Assembly: GCA_020050965.1 (NCBI GenBank)
Contig: JAGVJV010000089.1
Span: forward strand, 1-5,996
DNA from: Parachlamydiales bacterium
GTDB lineage: Bacteria; Chlamydiota; Chlamydiia; Chlamydiales; Rhabdochlamydiaceae
Direction: 5' to 3'
Length of the DNA: 5,996 nt
Below the pieces are notes generated by a model. That model saw only the letters and a program-made list of their open reading frames with translations, was not told where the DNA came from and did not search any database. Both the position numbers and the translations under genes were made by a program. This document shows positions 1 through 4,853 of this stretch, in pieces. Every line of letters starts with the position of its first letter. The first letter of the stretch is position 1.

Positions 1-1
1 C

Positions 2-331
2 AAAGGGCTCACTGCCGAGCGGATTTTCCTCCCCGATCATCCTGAACCCATCTCCTTAAACACCCGCTCGCCCCTCCTATTTTTGCTCCAGCAAATCCGA
101 GACGCTGCCCATGAACGGGCGATCGGATTTCACCGCAAAAGGCGCAGCAAACGGATTTTGACCAGCGCCCTGGAAGCGATCCCCGGCATCGGCCCTATCA
201 AGAAAAAACGGCTCCTCTCCCACTTTGGCAGCTTCAAACGAATTCAGCTCGCCACCGACGAGCAACTCCTTGAGGTCAAAGGGATTACGGCAAAGGATAT
301 CGCCGCTTTGCGGAAATTTACAGCTGAATAG
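2..331 (+). CDS. uvrC: UvrC, excinuclease ABC subunit C (C-terminal 109 residues; 5' end outside window)
   Basis: UvrC makes both incisions around a DNA lesion during UvrABC nucleotide excision repair in the cytoplasm. Only the last 109 residues are visible, against roughly 600 in the family. The fragment holds the end of the RNase H-like 3D domain: the run RDAAHERAIGFHRKRR (about residues 34-49 of the fragment) matches the family's RDE(S/A)HxxAI..HRKKR signature, and its first His corresponds to the conserved catalytic-domain histidine. A C-terminal tandem helix-hairpin-helix DNA-binding region follows, with hairpins IPGIGPIKKKRLL and VKGITAKDIAAL. The reading frame is open from base 2 to TAG at 329-331. 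No convincing terminator follows; the next gene has its own promoter-like box. The identification is firm. The missing N-terminal GIY-YIG and UVR domains are simply upstream of the window. Confidence 0.95.
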   Translation, partial: KGLTAERIFLPDHPEPISLNTRSPLLFLLQQIRDAAHERAIGFHRKRRSKRILTSALEAIPGIGPIKKKRLLSHFGSFKRIQLATDEQLLEVKGITAKDIAALRKFTAE

Positions 332-358
332 TTTCTTTATTTTTAATATTAAAGACGT

Positions 359-370
359 TATAATATTTAC
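359..370 (+). promoter_or_regulatory. Candidate -10 box for the CPBP gene pair, placed for leaderless transcription
   Basis: A perfect TATAAT lies at 359-364 and ends 6 nt before the ATG at 371, so a start about 7 nt after the box would fall on the A of the start codon. At 17-bp spacing the -35 position (336-341, TTTATT) is poor, matching 3 of 6. No Shine-Dalgarno sequence is present between box and ATG. The region is AT-rich, which raises the chance of a random match. The same arrangement recurs before the MORN gene. Confidence 0.5.
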
Positions 371-1078
371 ATGATAATAATAAGCACATTAAAACACGTT
401 GCGATTGGAGTCTTAGCAGGTTCCGTCGATCATTTACTTTCAAGATCTATCGGAGAGGTCTGCTCAATAAGCGACTCTATCCTCTGCCTAAAACCTGGAA
501 GATTTTTTGATCCAGAGAATTTAAGGACTTTTTCCTTAGCTTTTCATAACGTTACAACGGCAATACAACTCCATGTCCAGTCTTATATGCCGTCGATTCC
601 CATTACAGCTAACAATTGTCATGAGCTGCTGAAGTGGGATCATAAATTATCAAAAGATCTAGTAGATATATGCTGTAGTACACGCATAAGAGACGTCTTT
701 AACGTACAGACTTTTTTATCGGGAGCAATTACCGAAGAATTTACAGACAGATACCTATTGCAAACGATCGCGCTCCCCTTTATCGCCAAATTAATCCCAG
801 AGCGGATAGGCAAACCGCTTCTCTCTCCATCTGCTCGCGTTCTAATCACAGCCATTTTTTTTGCAGTAACCCATTATCGCATAGATCAAACAGATGTCAC
901 TTCCCAATTTGTGGGGGGTATCGTTTATGGCATCCTCTTTGAAAAATTTGGATTTGTTGCTGCCACAGCTGCCCACTTTACCAGCAATATTTTCTTTCCC
1001 CTTTCACACAAGAAGTTTTGCCAAACTCAAATTACAGAACTAACCAATAATTTAAAAATACTAAAAGCCCTAGGATGA
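371..1078 (+). CDS. CPBP-family intramembrane metalloprotease-like protein, paralog 1
   Basis: This 235-residue membrane protein carries the three signature motifs of the CPBP/Abi (CAAX protease and bacteriocin-processing, Rce1-like) family. They are EEFTDR (E122, E123, R127), F164-xxx-H168 in FFAVTH, and H202-xxx-N206 in AHFTSN. In this family these residues form the glutamate/histidine catalytic and metal-binding site inside the membrane. Hydrophobic stretches surround the motifs (about 130-142, 155-168, 180-205). The N-terminal 110 residues are family-atypical and mostly shared only with the next gene. The ATG at 371 is the first in frame, lies 6 nt behind a TATAAT box and has no Shine-Dalgarno sequence. 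The stop TGA overlaps the next start (ATGA at 1075-1078), so the two are probably translated together. All catalytic-type residues are intact, so an active protease is plausible. The substrate is unknown; immunity, peptide processing or prenyl-protein processing are all family possibilities. Confidence 0.82.
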   Translation: MIIISTLKHVAIGVLAGSVDHLLSRSIGEVCSISDSILCLKPGRFFDPENLRTFSLAFHNVTTAIQLHVQSYMPSIPITANNCHELLKWDHKLSKDLVDICCSTRIRDVFNVQTFLSGAITEEFTDRYLLQTIALPFIAKLIPERIGKPLLSPSARVLITAIFFAVTHYRIDQTDVTSQFVGGIVYGILFEKFGFVAATAAHFTSNIFFPLSHKKFCQTQITELTNNLKILKALG

Positions 1079-1746
1079 TAATGAACGCAGTCAATTATTC
1101 TCTCAACACGCTAAAACATGGGGCGATTGGTGCAGCAGTTGGCATCTCACATTTTACAGCCAAACTTCTCCTAGTGGAACGCTTCTGCGGCTCAATTCCC
1201 TTTGGGCTGGAAGATTATGTTTGCCTCCGATCGACCACCTATTTCGACATTAAAAAATATACCCCTATCCTCGCCCCATACATCAAATTGCTTGATGCGA
1301 TTGCCTATTCCCTTCAACTGAGACTCCCCTTTGATCCCTATAACAACCACAGTATCGCCTATGGATTTGCCGAAGAACTCCTCGATAGAGTCCTTGTTCA
1401 AAAAGCCGCCTTTCTAGGCCTCGATTACCTTCTTTCCAAAATCCCCACCCCTCAACCTAAAAAACTCCCGCGTGGCTTAAAAGCAAGGCGAATCCAACAG
1501 GAAAATACGCCAGGCTCAATCCAAAAAATCCGCTGCCTATTTTCCCATTCGGCCACACGTATATTCATCACCACCTCGCTATTCGCTTTTACCCACATCA
1601 CGAAAGGCGACCGTTTTCTTCTGCCTCATGTTCTCTCCAGTCTTGTTTATGGAGTTGTATTCGAAAAATATGGCTTCATTGCCGCAATGACTGCCCACGC
1701 CATCCATAACGACTTCACCCATACCTACCTCAATATGCAAAAATAA
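1075..1746 (+). CDS. CPBP-family intramembrane metalloprotease-like protein, paralog 2
   Basis: This 223-residue protein is a tandem paralog of the preceding gene. It has the same motif order: EELLDR (E100, E101, R105), F170-xxx-H174 in FAFTH, and H208-xxx-N212 in AHAIHN. Paralogy also shows in the N-terminus (NTLKHGAIGA against STLKHVAIGV) and in the segment before the third motif (YGVVFEKYGFIAA against YGILFEKFGFVAA). It differs by a longer, strongly basic loop at about residues 123-152 between motifs one and two, rich in Lys, Arg, Gln and Pro and probably outside the membrane. The start is the ATG at 1075, overlapping the upstream TGA; an ATG at 1081 is an equally possible start two codons later. 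There is no clear terminator after 1746, only AT-rich sequence leading to the next promoter. Substrate is unknown. Gene duplication followed by divergence is the inferred origin. Confidence 0.82.
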   Translation: MIMNAVNYSLNTLKHGAIGAAVGISHFTAKLLLVERFCGSIPFGLEDYVCLRSTTYFDIKKYTPILAPYIKLLDAIAYSLQLRLPFDPYNNHSIAYGFAEELLDRVLVQKAAFLGLDYLLSKIPTPQPKKLPRGLKARRIQQENTPGSIQKIRCLFSHSATRIFITTSLFAFTHITKGDRFLLPHVLSSLVYGVVFEKYGFIAAMTAHAIHNDFTHTYLNMQK

Positions 1747-1778
1747 ATTATTTAATATAAATAAAATATAAAAGACTA

Positions 1779-1813
1779 TTTAATTTAAATCACTAATCTG
1801 ATATAATTAAATT
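1779..1813 (+). promoter_or_regulatory. Candidate promoter of the MORN gene, leaderless-type
   Basis: TATAAT at 1802-1807 is preceded by TG at 1799-1800, giving an extended -10 (TGnTATAAT). The box ends 6 nt before the ATG at 1814, so transcription would begin at or next to the start codon. A weak -35 (TTTAAT, 1779-1784, 3 of 6) sits at 17-bp spacing. The 66-bp gap 1747-1813 is almost pure A/T and holds no Shine-Dalgarno sequence and no terminator for the upstream gene. Confidence 0.55.
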
Positions 1814-2536
1814 ATGTCATATATTACAGATGTAACAAACTCTCCTACAAAACCACCGTTTCCATCCCCCGAGAAGCACCGAGCCGACTCGACTGGTGTC
1901 TCAAGTGCTGCAAAAAGGGCACTCTTCAGTGAAAATTCCCAAGCAGACCACTCTGATGCTTGCAAAACTAGAAAATGGACGGATGAATCTGAGCAGGAAA
2001 CGCTTGCCATTTTTGATACGATGGTTCCAACTGACTTTTCAGGATGGGCGCAAGTCAATTACAGGGATGGAACAAGTTACCTTGGTGATTTTGTTAACGG
2101 CATGCGTCACGGGATTGGTACTTTAAGCTTAAAAGACCGTATCTGTATTGCAAACTGGAATGAGGATGTGATCCATGGCGTTGCAGAAATTCGCTTTAAT
2201 AATGGATTTCGCTTCATTGGCAGATGGAATAATGGTGTACGTTACGATAGCGGAGTCTCTATTTATCCTGATCATTCACAGTACGCAGGAGAATTTAAGA
2301 ATTGGATGCGGCACGGTCAAGGTGAAGTGGTTTACTCAGATGGAAATTCTTATAAAGGCTGGTGGAAAAATGATAAACAGCATGGCTCGGGCGTTATCAA
2401 ATATGCAGATGGATCTGTGATTCTAGGGAATTTTGTAGAGGGCCAAATGCATGGAAAAGTCACTCGATTTAGTCCCAATATGCCGTCCGTAACAGTCCAT
2501 TATGATAATGGCAAGCTTATACCGAAGTCAACGTAA
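1814..2536 (+). CDS. MORN-repeat protein
   Basis: The first 70 or so of its 240 residues are rich in Ser, Thr, Pro and charged residues and look disordered, with no signal peptide or membrane segment. From about residue 83 onward there are six MORN-type units with a spacing near 23 residues. Examples are YLGDFVNGMRHGIGTL (89-104), YAGEFKNWMRHGQGEVVY (157-174) and YKGWWKNDKQHGSGVIKY (180-197); units two, three and six are degenerate. MORN repeats form elongated beta-hairpin arrays that bind lipids or proteins. They are common in eukaryotes and also occur in protist-associated bacteria. The ATG at 1814 is the first in frame; the next in-frame ATG is at residue 70. The 3' end overlaps the convergent minus-strand gene by 20 bp. 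A role as a secreted, host-directed protein is inference from the fold and the organism type; an internal scaffold role is equally compatible. Confidence 0.85.
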   Translation: MSYITDVTNSPTKPPFPSPEKHRADSTGVSSAAKRALFSENSQADHSDACKTRKWTDESEQETLAIFDTMVPTDFSGWAQVNYRDGTSYLGDFVNGMRHGIGTLSLKDRICIANWNEDVIHGVAEIRFNNGFRFIGRWNNGVRYDSGVSIYPDHSQYAGEFKNWMRHGQGEVVYSDGNSYKGWWKNDKQHGSGVIKYADGSVILGNFVEGQMHGKVTRFSPNMPSVTVHYDNGKLIPKST

Positions 2537-2999
2537 CATAAAACTGCTTCTCATAGCCCAATTTTTGGGAAAGAAAAGTGCCCAGGCGCATTTCAAGTTC
2601 TTCTAAATCGCACTCGCCTACTTCGGCAATCACCTCAATTTTCTGACGGAAAAAATAGATCTCTTCAGGAGGAGTCAAGTTGGGAAATTCAAGGCGCCAA
2701 AATTGTCTGATCGCCTGTTTAATCAGAGCTTCATCGATGAAAAACTCTTTTCCCCGCATCTCTAGGCGCAAATATTGATTTTTCTGCATCATTCCAAAGC
2801 AGATAGAGAGGATCAGCGCCGTCCCCAATACTAAATATCCGATCAAAAGAAAACTCTCATTGGGCTCTTGGATCCAGTTTGCCACCTGCCCGCGGACGTA
2901 GGGATTATAATGAAATCCTAAGAGAACTCCCCCTATGCCGAAAAGTGTGGCGATGATGACCAATTGAACAACAGAAAAGAGGAGTTGCCCTGTTCTCAT
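2517..2999 (-). CDS. AmaP-like membrane protein, partner of the Asp23/Gls24 protein
   Basis: This 160-residue protein has two membrane segments (about residues 5-29 and 50-71) joined by a short loop. A soluble C-terminal region of about 85 residues follows (charged, with alternating beta/alpha character, for example IEVIAEVGECDLEELEMRLG). This matches the architecture of AmaP, the membrane anchor of the alkaline-shock protein Asp23 in Firmicutes: a two-TM hairpin plus a divergent Asp23-like domain. Its start overlaps the stop of the Asp23/Gls24 gene as ATGA (2999-2996), implying translational coupling and roughly linked amounts. This genetic pairing is the main support for the assignment; sequence similarity alone is weak. 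The likely role is tethering the Asp23 homolog to the inner membrane. The stop codon lies inside the 3' end of the convergent MORN gene. Confidence 0.6.
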   Translation of the reverse strand: MRTGQLLFSVVQLVIIATLFGIGGVLLGFHYNPYVRGQVANWIQEPNESFLLIGYLVLGTALILSICFGMMQKNQYLRLEMRGKEFFIDEALIKQAIRQFWRLEFPNLTPPEEIYFFRQKIEVIAEVGECDLEELEMRLGTFLSQKLGYEKQFYVTLTSV

Positions 3000-3451
3000 T
3001 CAAAGTCTTCCAAGTAGGCCAATTCTGCTTTCTCCTCGTGCTCTTCCATCGGCTGCTGCTGTTGCTGCTTGGGAAGGACAAGATTCTTAAAGACGACATG
3101 GACACAGCTCACATGCAAACCGGTCAAACGGCTCACTTCGTGGGCAACCTTGTTTTGAATCTCATCGGCTTTTTCTGGGAGGGCGACCCCATAGGCCACA
3201 TTGACTTCGATTTTGATCGTGACTGCATGATTTTTGAGGTCTTGCTCGACATAAATCCCTTTAATCCGATCTGGCCCATCCCGTCCAAAAAAGGAATCGA
3301 TGAGATTTCCTTCGAGGATCGACACCCCTTCAATGTTTAAAAGCGCTTGCAAAGCAATTGTTTGAAAGACCTTGGAATCGATATCCCGAATAAAAAGGGT
3401 ATCTGGAAGCTCTAGTTCCTTCGTGTCGACTTGGGTCAATTTATCGTTCAT
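2996..3451 (-). CDS. Asp23/Gls24 family envelope-stress protein
   Basis: This 151-residue soluble protein has the Asp23/Gls24 (DUF322) core at about residues 25-127. Visible family features are a strand ending GIYVEQ, the run VTIKIEVNVAYGVALPEKAD, the helix EIQNKVAHEVSRLTGL and the final strand HVSCVHVVFKN. Family members in Gram-positive bacteria sit beneath the membrane, held by AmaP, and respond to cell-envelope stress. The family function is not biochemically defined. After the core comes a short polar tail with five consecutive Gln (129-133), encoded by CAG/CAA repeats, and many Glu. The start at 3451 is supported by a GAGG Shine-Dalgarno at 3457-3460, 5 nt upstream. The gene leads a two-gene operon with the AmaP-like gene and is divergent from the GYF-domain gene. 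Confidence 0.85.
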   Translation of the reverse strand: MNDKLTQVDTKELELPDTLFIRDIDSKVFQTIALQALLNIEGVSILEGNLIDSFFGRDGPDRIKGIYVEQDLKNHAVTIKIEVNVAYGVALPEKADEIQNKVAHEVSRLTGLHVSCVHVVFKNLVLPKQQQQQPMEEHEEKAELAYLEDFE

Positions 3452-3485
3452 AGCTACCTCAAAAAATGAGTAATGAGTTTAGTCT

Positions 3486-3491
3486 ATTTTA
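3486..3491 (-). promoter_or_regulatory. Candidate -10 box of the asp23/amaP operon
   Basis: Read on the minus strand, 3491-3486 is TAAAAT (5 of 6 to TATAAT). A start near 3479 would give a leader of about 28 nt that includes the GAGG ribosome site before the ATG at 3451. No strong -35 is visible; TGTTCA at 17-bp spacing matches only 3 of 6. Position and spacing fit well, but the call rests on one hexamer. Confidence 0.4.
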
Positions 3492-3502
3492 CAGGATTTT
3501 CC

Positions 3503-3531
3503 TTGATTTGAACAGCTTTTTCTCAGAAAAT
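3503..3531 (+). promoter_or_regulatory. Candidate promoter for the GYF-domain gene
   Basis: TTGATT (3503-3508, 4 of 6) is separated by 17 bp from GAAAAT (3526-3531, 4 of 6). The -10 ends 6 nt before the ATG at 3538, the same spacing as the TATAAT boxes before the CPBP and MORN genes. This favours 3538 over 3466 as the start of the gene. Both hexamers are imperfect. Confidence 0.35.
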
Positions 3532-3537
3532 AGGTGT

Positions 3538-3915
3538 ATGTTACTCTCATATGCCATCACATGGCTGATTTTTGGGGCCGCTTCTGCCTATATGGCTAGA
3601 TCTCGCGGCAAGAACCCCTACCTCTGGTTTGTCCTCGGAATGCTTTTCGGCGTCTTTGGGATTCTCTTCCTCTTTTTTGGGCCCAAGGCTCAAAGAAAAA
3701 ATAATGACCCTAATACCATCGATATTACCCCCCAATTCGACCCCAAGCTTAAGGAGCAACTCTGGTATTACCTCGATCAGGATAATGCGCAGCATGGCCC
3801 GATGAGCTTCAATGCACTCACCGAAGCCCTCAGACAAGGCCAAGTTTCAAAAAAGACCTATGTTTGGAATGAACGGCTTGAGGACTGGAAGCTTTTTGGA
3901 GAATTCTTCCAATAA
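3538..3915 (+). CDS. Small two-TM membrane protein with C-terminal GYF_2-type domain
   Basis: From the preferred start the protein has 125 residues. Two membrane segments (about residues 1-19 and 28-48) flank a short positively charged loop, MARSRGKNPY. After a polar linker comes a domain of about 50 residues that begins WYYLDQDNAQHGPMSF and continues through LTEALRQG to VWNERLEDWKLF. That is the pattern of the bacterial GYF_2 (DUF4339) domain, thought to bind proline-rich peptides. The open frame extends upstream to an ATG at 3466, adding 24 residues. I prefer 3538 because the shorter form starts directly at the first membrane segment. It also leaves 86 bp for divergent promoters rather than 14, and a promoter-like pair is correctly placed. 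Neither ATG has a well-spaced Shine-Dalgarno. Function is unknown; an inner-membrane adaptor is the obvious guess. Confidence 0.7.
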   Translation: MLLSYAITWLIFGAASAYMARSRGKNPYLWFVLGMLFGVFGILFLFFGPKAQRKNNDPNTIDITPQFDPKLKEQLWYYLDQDNAQHGPMSFNALTEALRQGQVSKKTYVWNERLEDWKLFGEFFQ

Positions 3916-3916
3916 A

Positions 3917-3941
3917 AAAGGCACATTTTTCATGCGCCTTT
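3917..3941 (-). terminator. Rho-independent terminator of the rpmJ-rpsN operon
   Basis: The arms AAAGGC (3917-3922) and GCCTTT (3936-3941) pair, followed inward by one A/C mismatch and CAT/ATG (3924-3926 with 3932-3934) around a 5-nt loop. On the minus strand the hairpin runs into a T-rich tract (complement of 3914-3919), the classic intrinsic terminator layout, about 25 bp past the rpsN stop. On the + strand it starts two bases after the GYF gene stop and could also help end that transcript, although its T tract there is weak. Confidence 0.75.
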
Positions 3942-3965
3942 AGATTTAAAGAGAAGTATTTGGTT

Positions 3966-4268
3966 TTACCAGCTGGCTTTGACGATGCCGGGAATAATCC
4001 CGCTGTTGGCCATTTCGCGGAAGCAAATTCTAGACATTTGGAACTTGCGGAGGTATCCACGAGGTCTTCCAGTGAGGATGCACCGGTTTCTGAGGCGCAC
4101 AGGGGAAGAATTCTTGGGCATACTGTTCAGTTTATTCTGAGCTTCGAAACGCTGCTCGTCGCTGACGTTCAAACTACGTACAATTTTCTTGAGTTCTTGC
4201 CGCTCGGTCCATTTTCGGTCGACCATCTTTTTACGGCGAACTTGCTTTGCTATCATTGCTCTTGTCAT
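3966..4268 (-). CDS. rpsN: 30S ribosomal protein S14
   Basis: This 100-residue protein is a component of the head of the 30S subunit. The C-terminal half carries the unmistakable S14 signature, NRCILTGRPRGYLRKFQMSR followed by ICFREMA and the terminal IPGIVKASW. It is the long, zinc-free form: the two CxxC pairs of the short zinc-binding S14 are absent and the length is about 100 rather than 61. The N-terminus, MTRAMIAKQVRRKK, aligns with the usual MAKKSxIAR start, which supports the ATG at 4268. The ribosome site AGAGGA lies just before it, only about 2-3 nt from the ATG and overlapping the rpmJ stop codon region, consistent with coupled translation. It is the second gene of the rpmJ-rpsN operon and ends just before a strong terminator. 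Confidence 0.97.
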   Translation of the reverse strand: MTRAMIAKQVRRKKMVDRKWTERQELKKIVRSLNVSDEQRFEAQNKLNSMPKNSSPVRLRNRCILTGRPRGYLRKFQMSRICFREMANSGIIPGIVKASW

Positions 4269-4277
4269 GGTCCTCTA

Positions 4278-4415
4278 CTATTTTTTACGGGCAGGGCCTT
4301 TTTGCCTCTGCTTGCGGTTCGGATCGGTTTTGTTAATCACGTATACGCGCCCTTTACGACGCACAATTTTGTCCCCTTTATTGGGATCGGCTTTAACGGA
4401 TGCTTTGACTTTCAT
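4278..4415 (-). CDS. rpmJ: 50S ribosomal protein L36
   Basis: This 45-residue protein of the large subunit is easily missed because of its size. The translation begins MKVKASVKADPNKGDKIVRR and continues KGRVYVINKTDPNRKQRQ to the end GPARKK. It closely fits the chlamydial L36 pattern as I recall it (KADPxKGDKLVRRKGRLYVIN, then DPNRKQRQ). It lacks the CxxC...C...H zinc ribbon of canonical 37-38 residue L36 and is therefore the zinc-free type. The start at 4415 is the only suitable ATG; a weak GGA lies about 8 nt upstream. The gene is first in an operon with rpsN, 9 bp apart, and is preceded by a good promoter at 4447-4476. Confidence 0.95.
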   Translation of the reverse strand: MKVKASVKADPNKGDKIVRRKGRVYVINKTDPNRKQRQKGPARKK

Positions 4416-4446
4416 TGTGGTTTTCCAATCAATTTTCAAAAGCGTA

Positions 4447-4476
4447 AGTATAACCAGTCCTCCCCTTTCCTTTCAA
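4447..4476 (-). promoter_or_regulatory. Promoter of the rpmJ-rpsN operon
   Basis: On the minus strand TTGAAA (4476-4471, 5 of 6) and TATACT (4452-4447, 5 of 6) are separated by 18 bp. The predicted start near 4440 gives a leader of about 24 nt before the rpmJ ATG at 4415. This is the best sigma-70-type promoter match in the window. Its -35 box lies 13 bp from the edge of the large inverted repeat. Confidence 0.65.
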
Positions 4477-4489
4477 GTTAAAAAAATTA

Positions 4490-4656
4490 ATACTGAAAAT
4501 CACTCCAAAGTTGGCCGATAGGCAGGATTGAAAGCTGCGAAAAATCAATCGTCGAAAAAGGGGATTGTGTTAGCTCGATACTATCCCCCTTTGCGTCGAT
4601 TGATTTTTGGCGCTTTGAACCCGCCTATCGGCCAACTTTTGAGTGATTTTCGGTAT
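4490..4656. repeat. Long imperfect inverted repeat (167 bp), MITE-like, between divergent ribosomal operons
   Basis: Bases 4490-4571 pair with 4577-4656 around a loop of about 5 nt (4572-4576), with scattered mismatches, G-T pairs and one or two indels. Perfect blocks are GAAAATCACTC (4495-4505 with 4641-4651), AAAGTTGGCCGATAGGC (4507-4523 with 4623-4639), AAAAATCAATCG (4540-4551 with 4597-4608) and GGGGAT (4560-4565 with 4583-4588). Such length and extent of pairing cannot be chance. The outer ends read TA-CTGAAAATC and GATTTTCGG-TA, so a TA target duplication of the IS630/Tc1-mariner type is possible, though TA is itself palindromic. No coding sequence is supported inside it. It lies between two operons transcribed away from it, so it is not a terminator for either. 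Alternatives are a decayed miniature transposable element, a cruciform-forming insulator, or a small structured RNA. Confidence 0.9.
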
Positions 4657-4663
4657 ATTTTGA

Positions 4664-4692
4664 TTGTTTTTTTGCGCCCACTCCAGTATTAT
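4664..4692 (+). promoter_or_regulatory. Candidate promoter of rpmH-rnpA-uvrD
   Basis: TTGTTT (4664-4669, 3 of 6) and TATTAT (4687-4692, 5 of 6) are 17 bp apart. A start near 4699 gives a leader of about 17 nt carrying the AAGGA ribosome site. The -35 begins 8 bp after the outer edge of the inverted repeat. The T-rich spacer gives some alternative -35 registers. Confidence 0.45.
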
Positions 4693-4715
4693 TTGAGAGA
4701 AAAAGGAAAATTCTT

Positions 4716-4853
4716 ATGAAGAGAACCTATCAACCTAGCAAAAAGAAACGTCAAACAACATGCGGATTTCGCGCAAGAATGGCCACAGTAGGCGGTCGGA
4801 AGGTGCTGAACGCACGTCGTCGCATCGGCCGGAAAAAACTGACTCAGGTCTAA
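4716..4853 (+). CDS. rpmH: 50S ribosomal protein L34
   Basis: The product is a 45-residue, very basic large-subunit protein. The sequence starts MKRTYQPSKKKR, then has GFRARMATVGGRKVLNARRR and ends IGRKKLTQV, the complete L34 signature and typical length. The start at 4716 is fixed by the conserved MKRTYQPS and by an AGGA ribosome site (4704-4707) 8 nt upstream. The next gene, rnpA, follows as in most bacteria; here its only canonical start codon lies inside rpmH, so the last 31 L34 codons appear to be read in two frames. Confidence 0.97.
   Translation: MKRTYQPSKKKRQTTCGFRARMATVGGRKVLNARRRIGRKKLTQV

Noticed and set aside
342..353. Perfect 12-bp palindrome TTTAATATTAAA upstream of the CPBP pair, and a similar ATTTAATTTAAAT at 1778-1790
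   Set aside because: Tempting as a shared operator, but the distances to the -10 boxes differ and such palindromes are common in pure A/T sequence.
3052..3070. CTG/TTG triplet run in the Asp23 gene as a phase-variation tract
   Set aside because: Units are triplets, so length changes stay in frame, and the run is short and interrupted; it only encodes five Gln.
3960..4481. Open frame of 173 residues on the + strand
   Set aside because: It is antisense to rpsN and rpmJ, both identified with certainty, and runs on into the promoter region; it has no recognisable protein pattern.
4490..4656. Inverted repeat as a transcription terminator or attenuator
   Set aside because: Both neighbouring operons are transcribed away from it and start outside it, and it lacks a proper terminal T tract for either.
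4490..4656. CRISPR or direct-repeat array
   Set aside because: Only one pair of inverted arms is present, with no regularly spaced direct repeats.
4416..4715. Replication origin, because rpmH-rnpA often lies beside dnaA and oriC
   Set aside because: I see no DnaA-box cluster (TTATCCACA-like), and no dnaA or dnaN gene; neighbours are rpmJ and a helicase.
4528..4719. 63-residue open frame crossing the inverted repeat
   Set aside because: It is made mostly of the two repeat arms, has no ribosome site and ends inside rpmH; a by-product of the palindrome.
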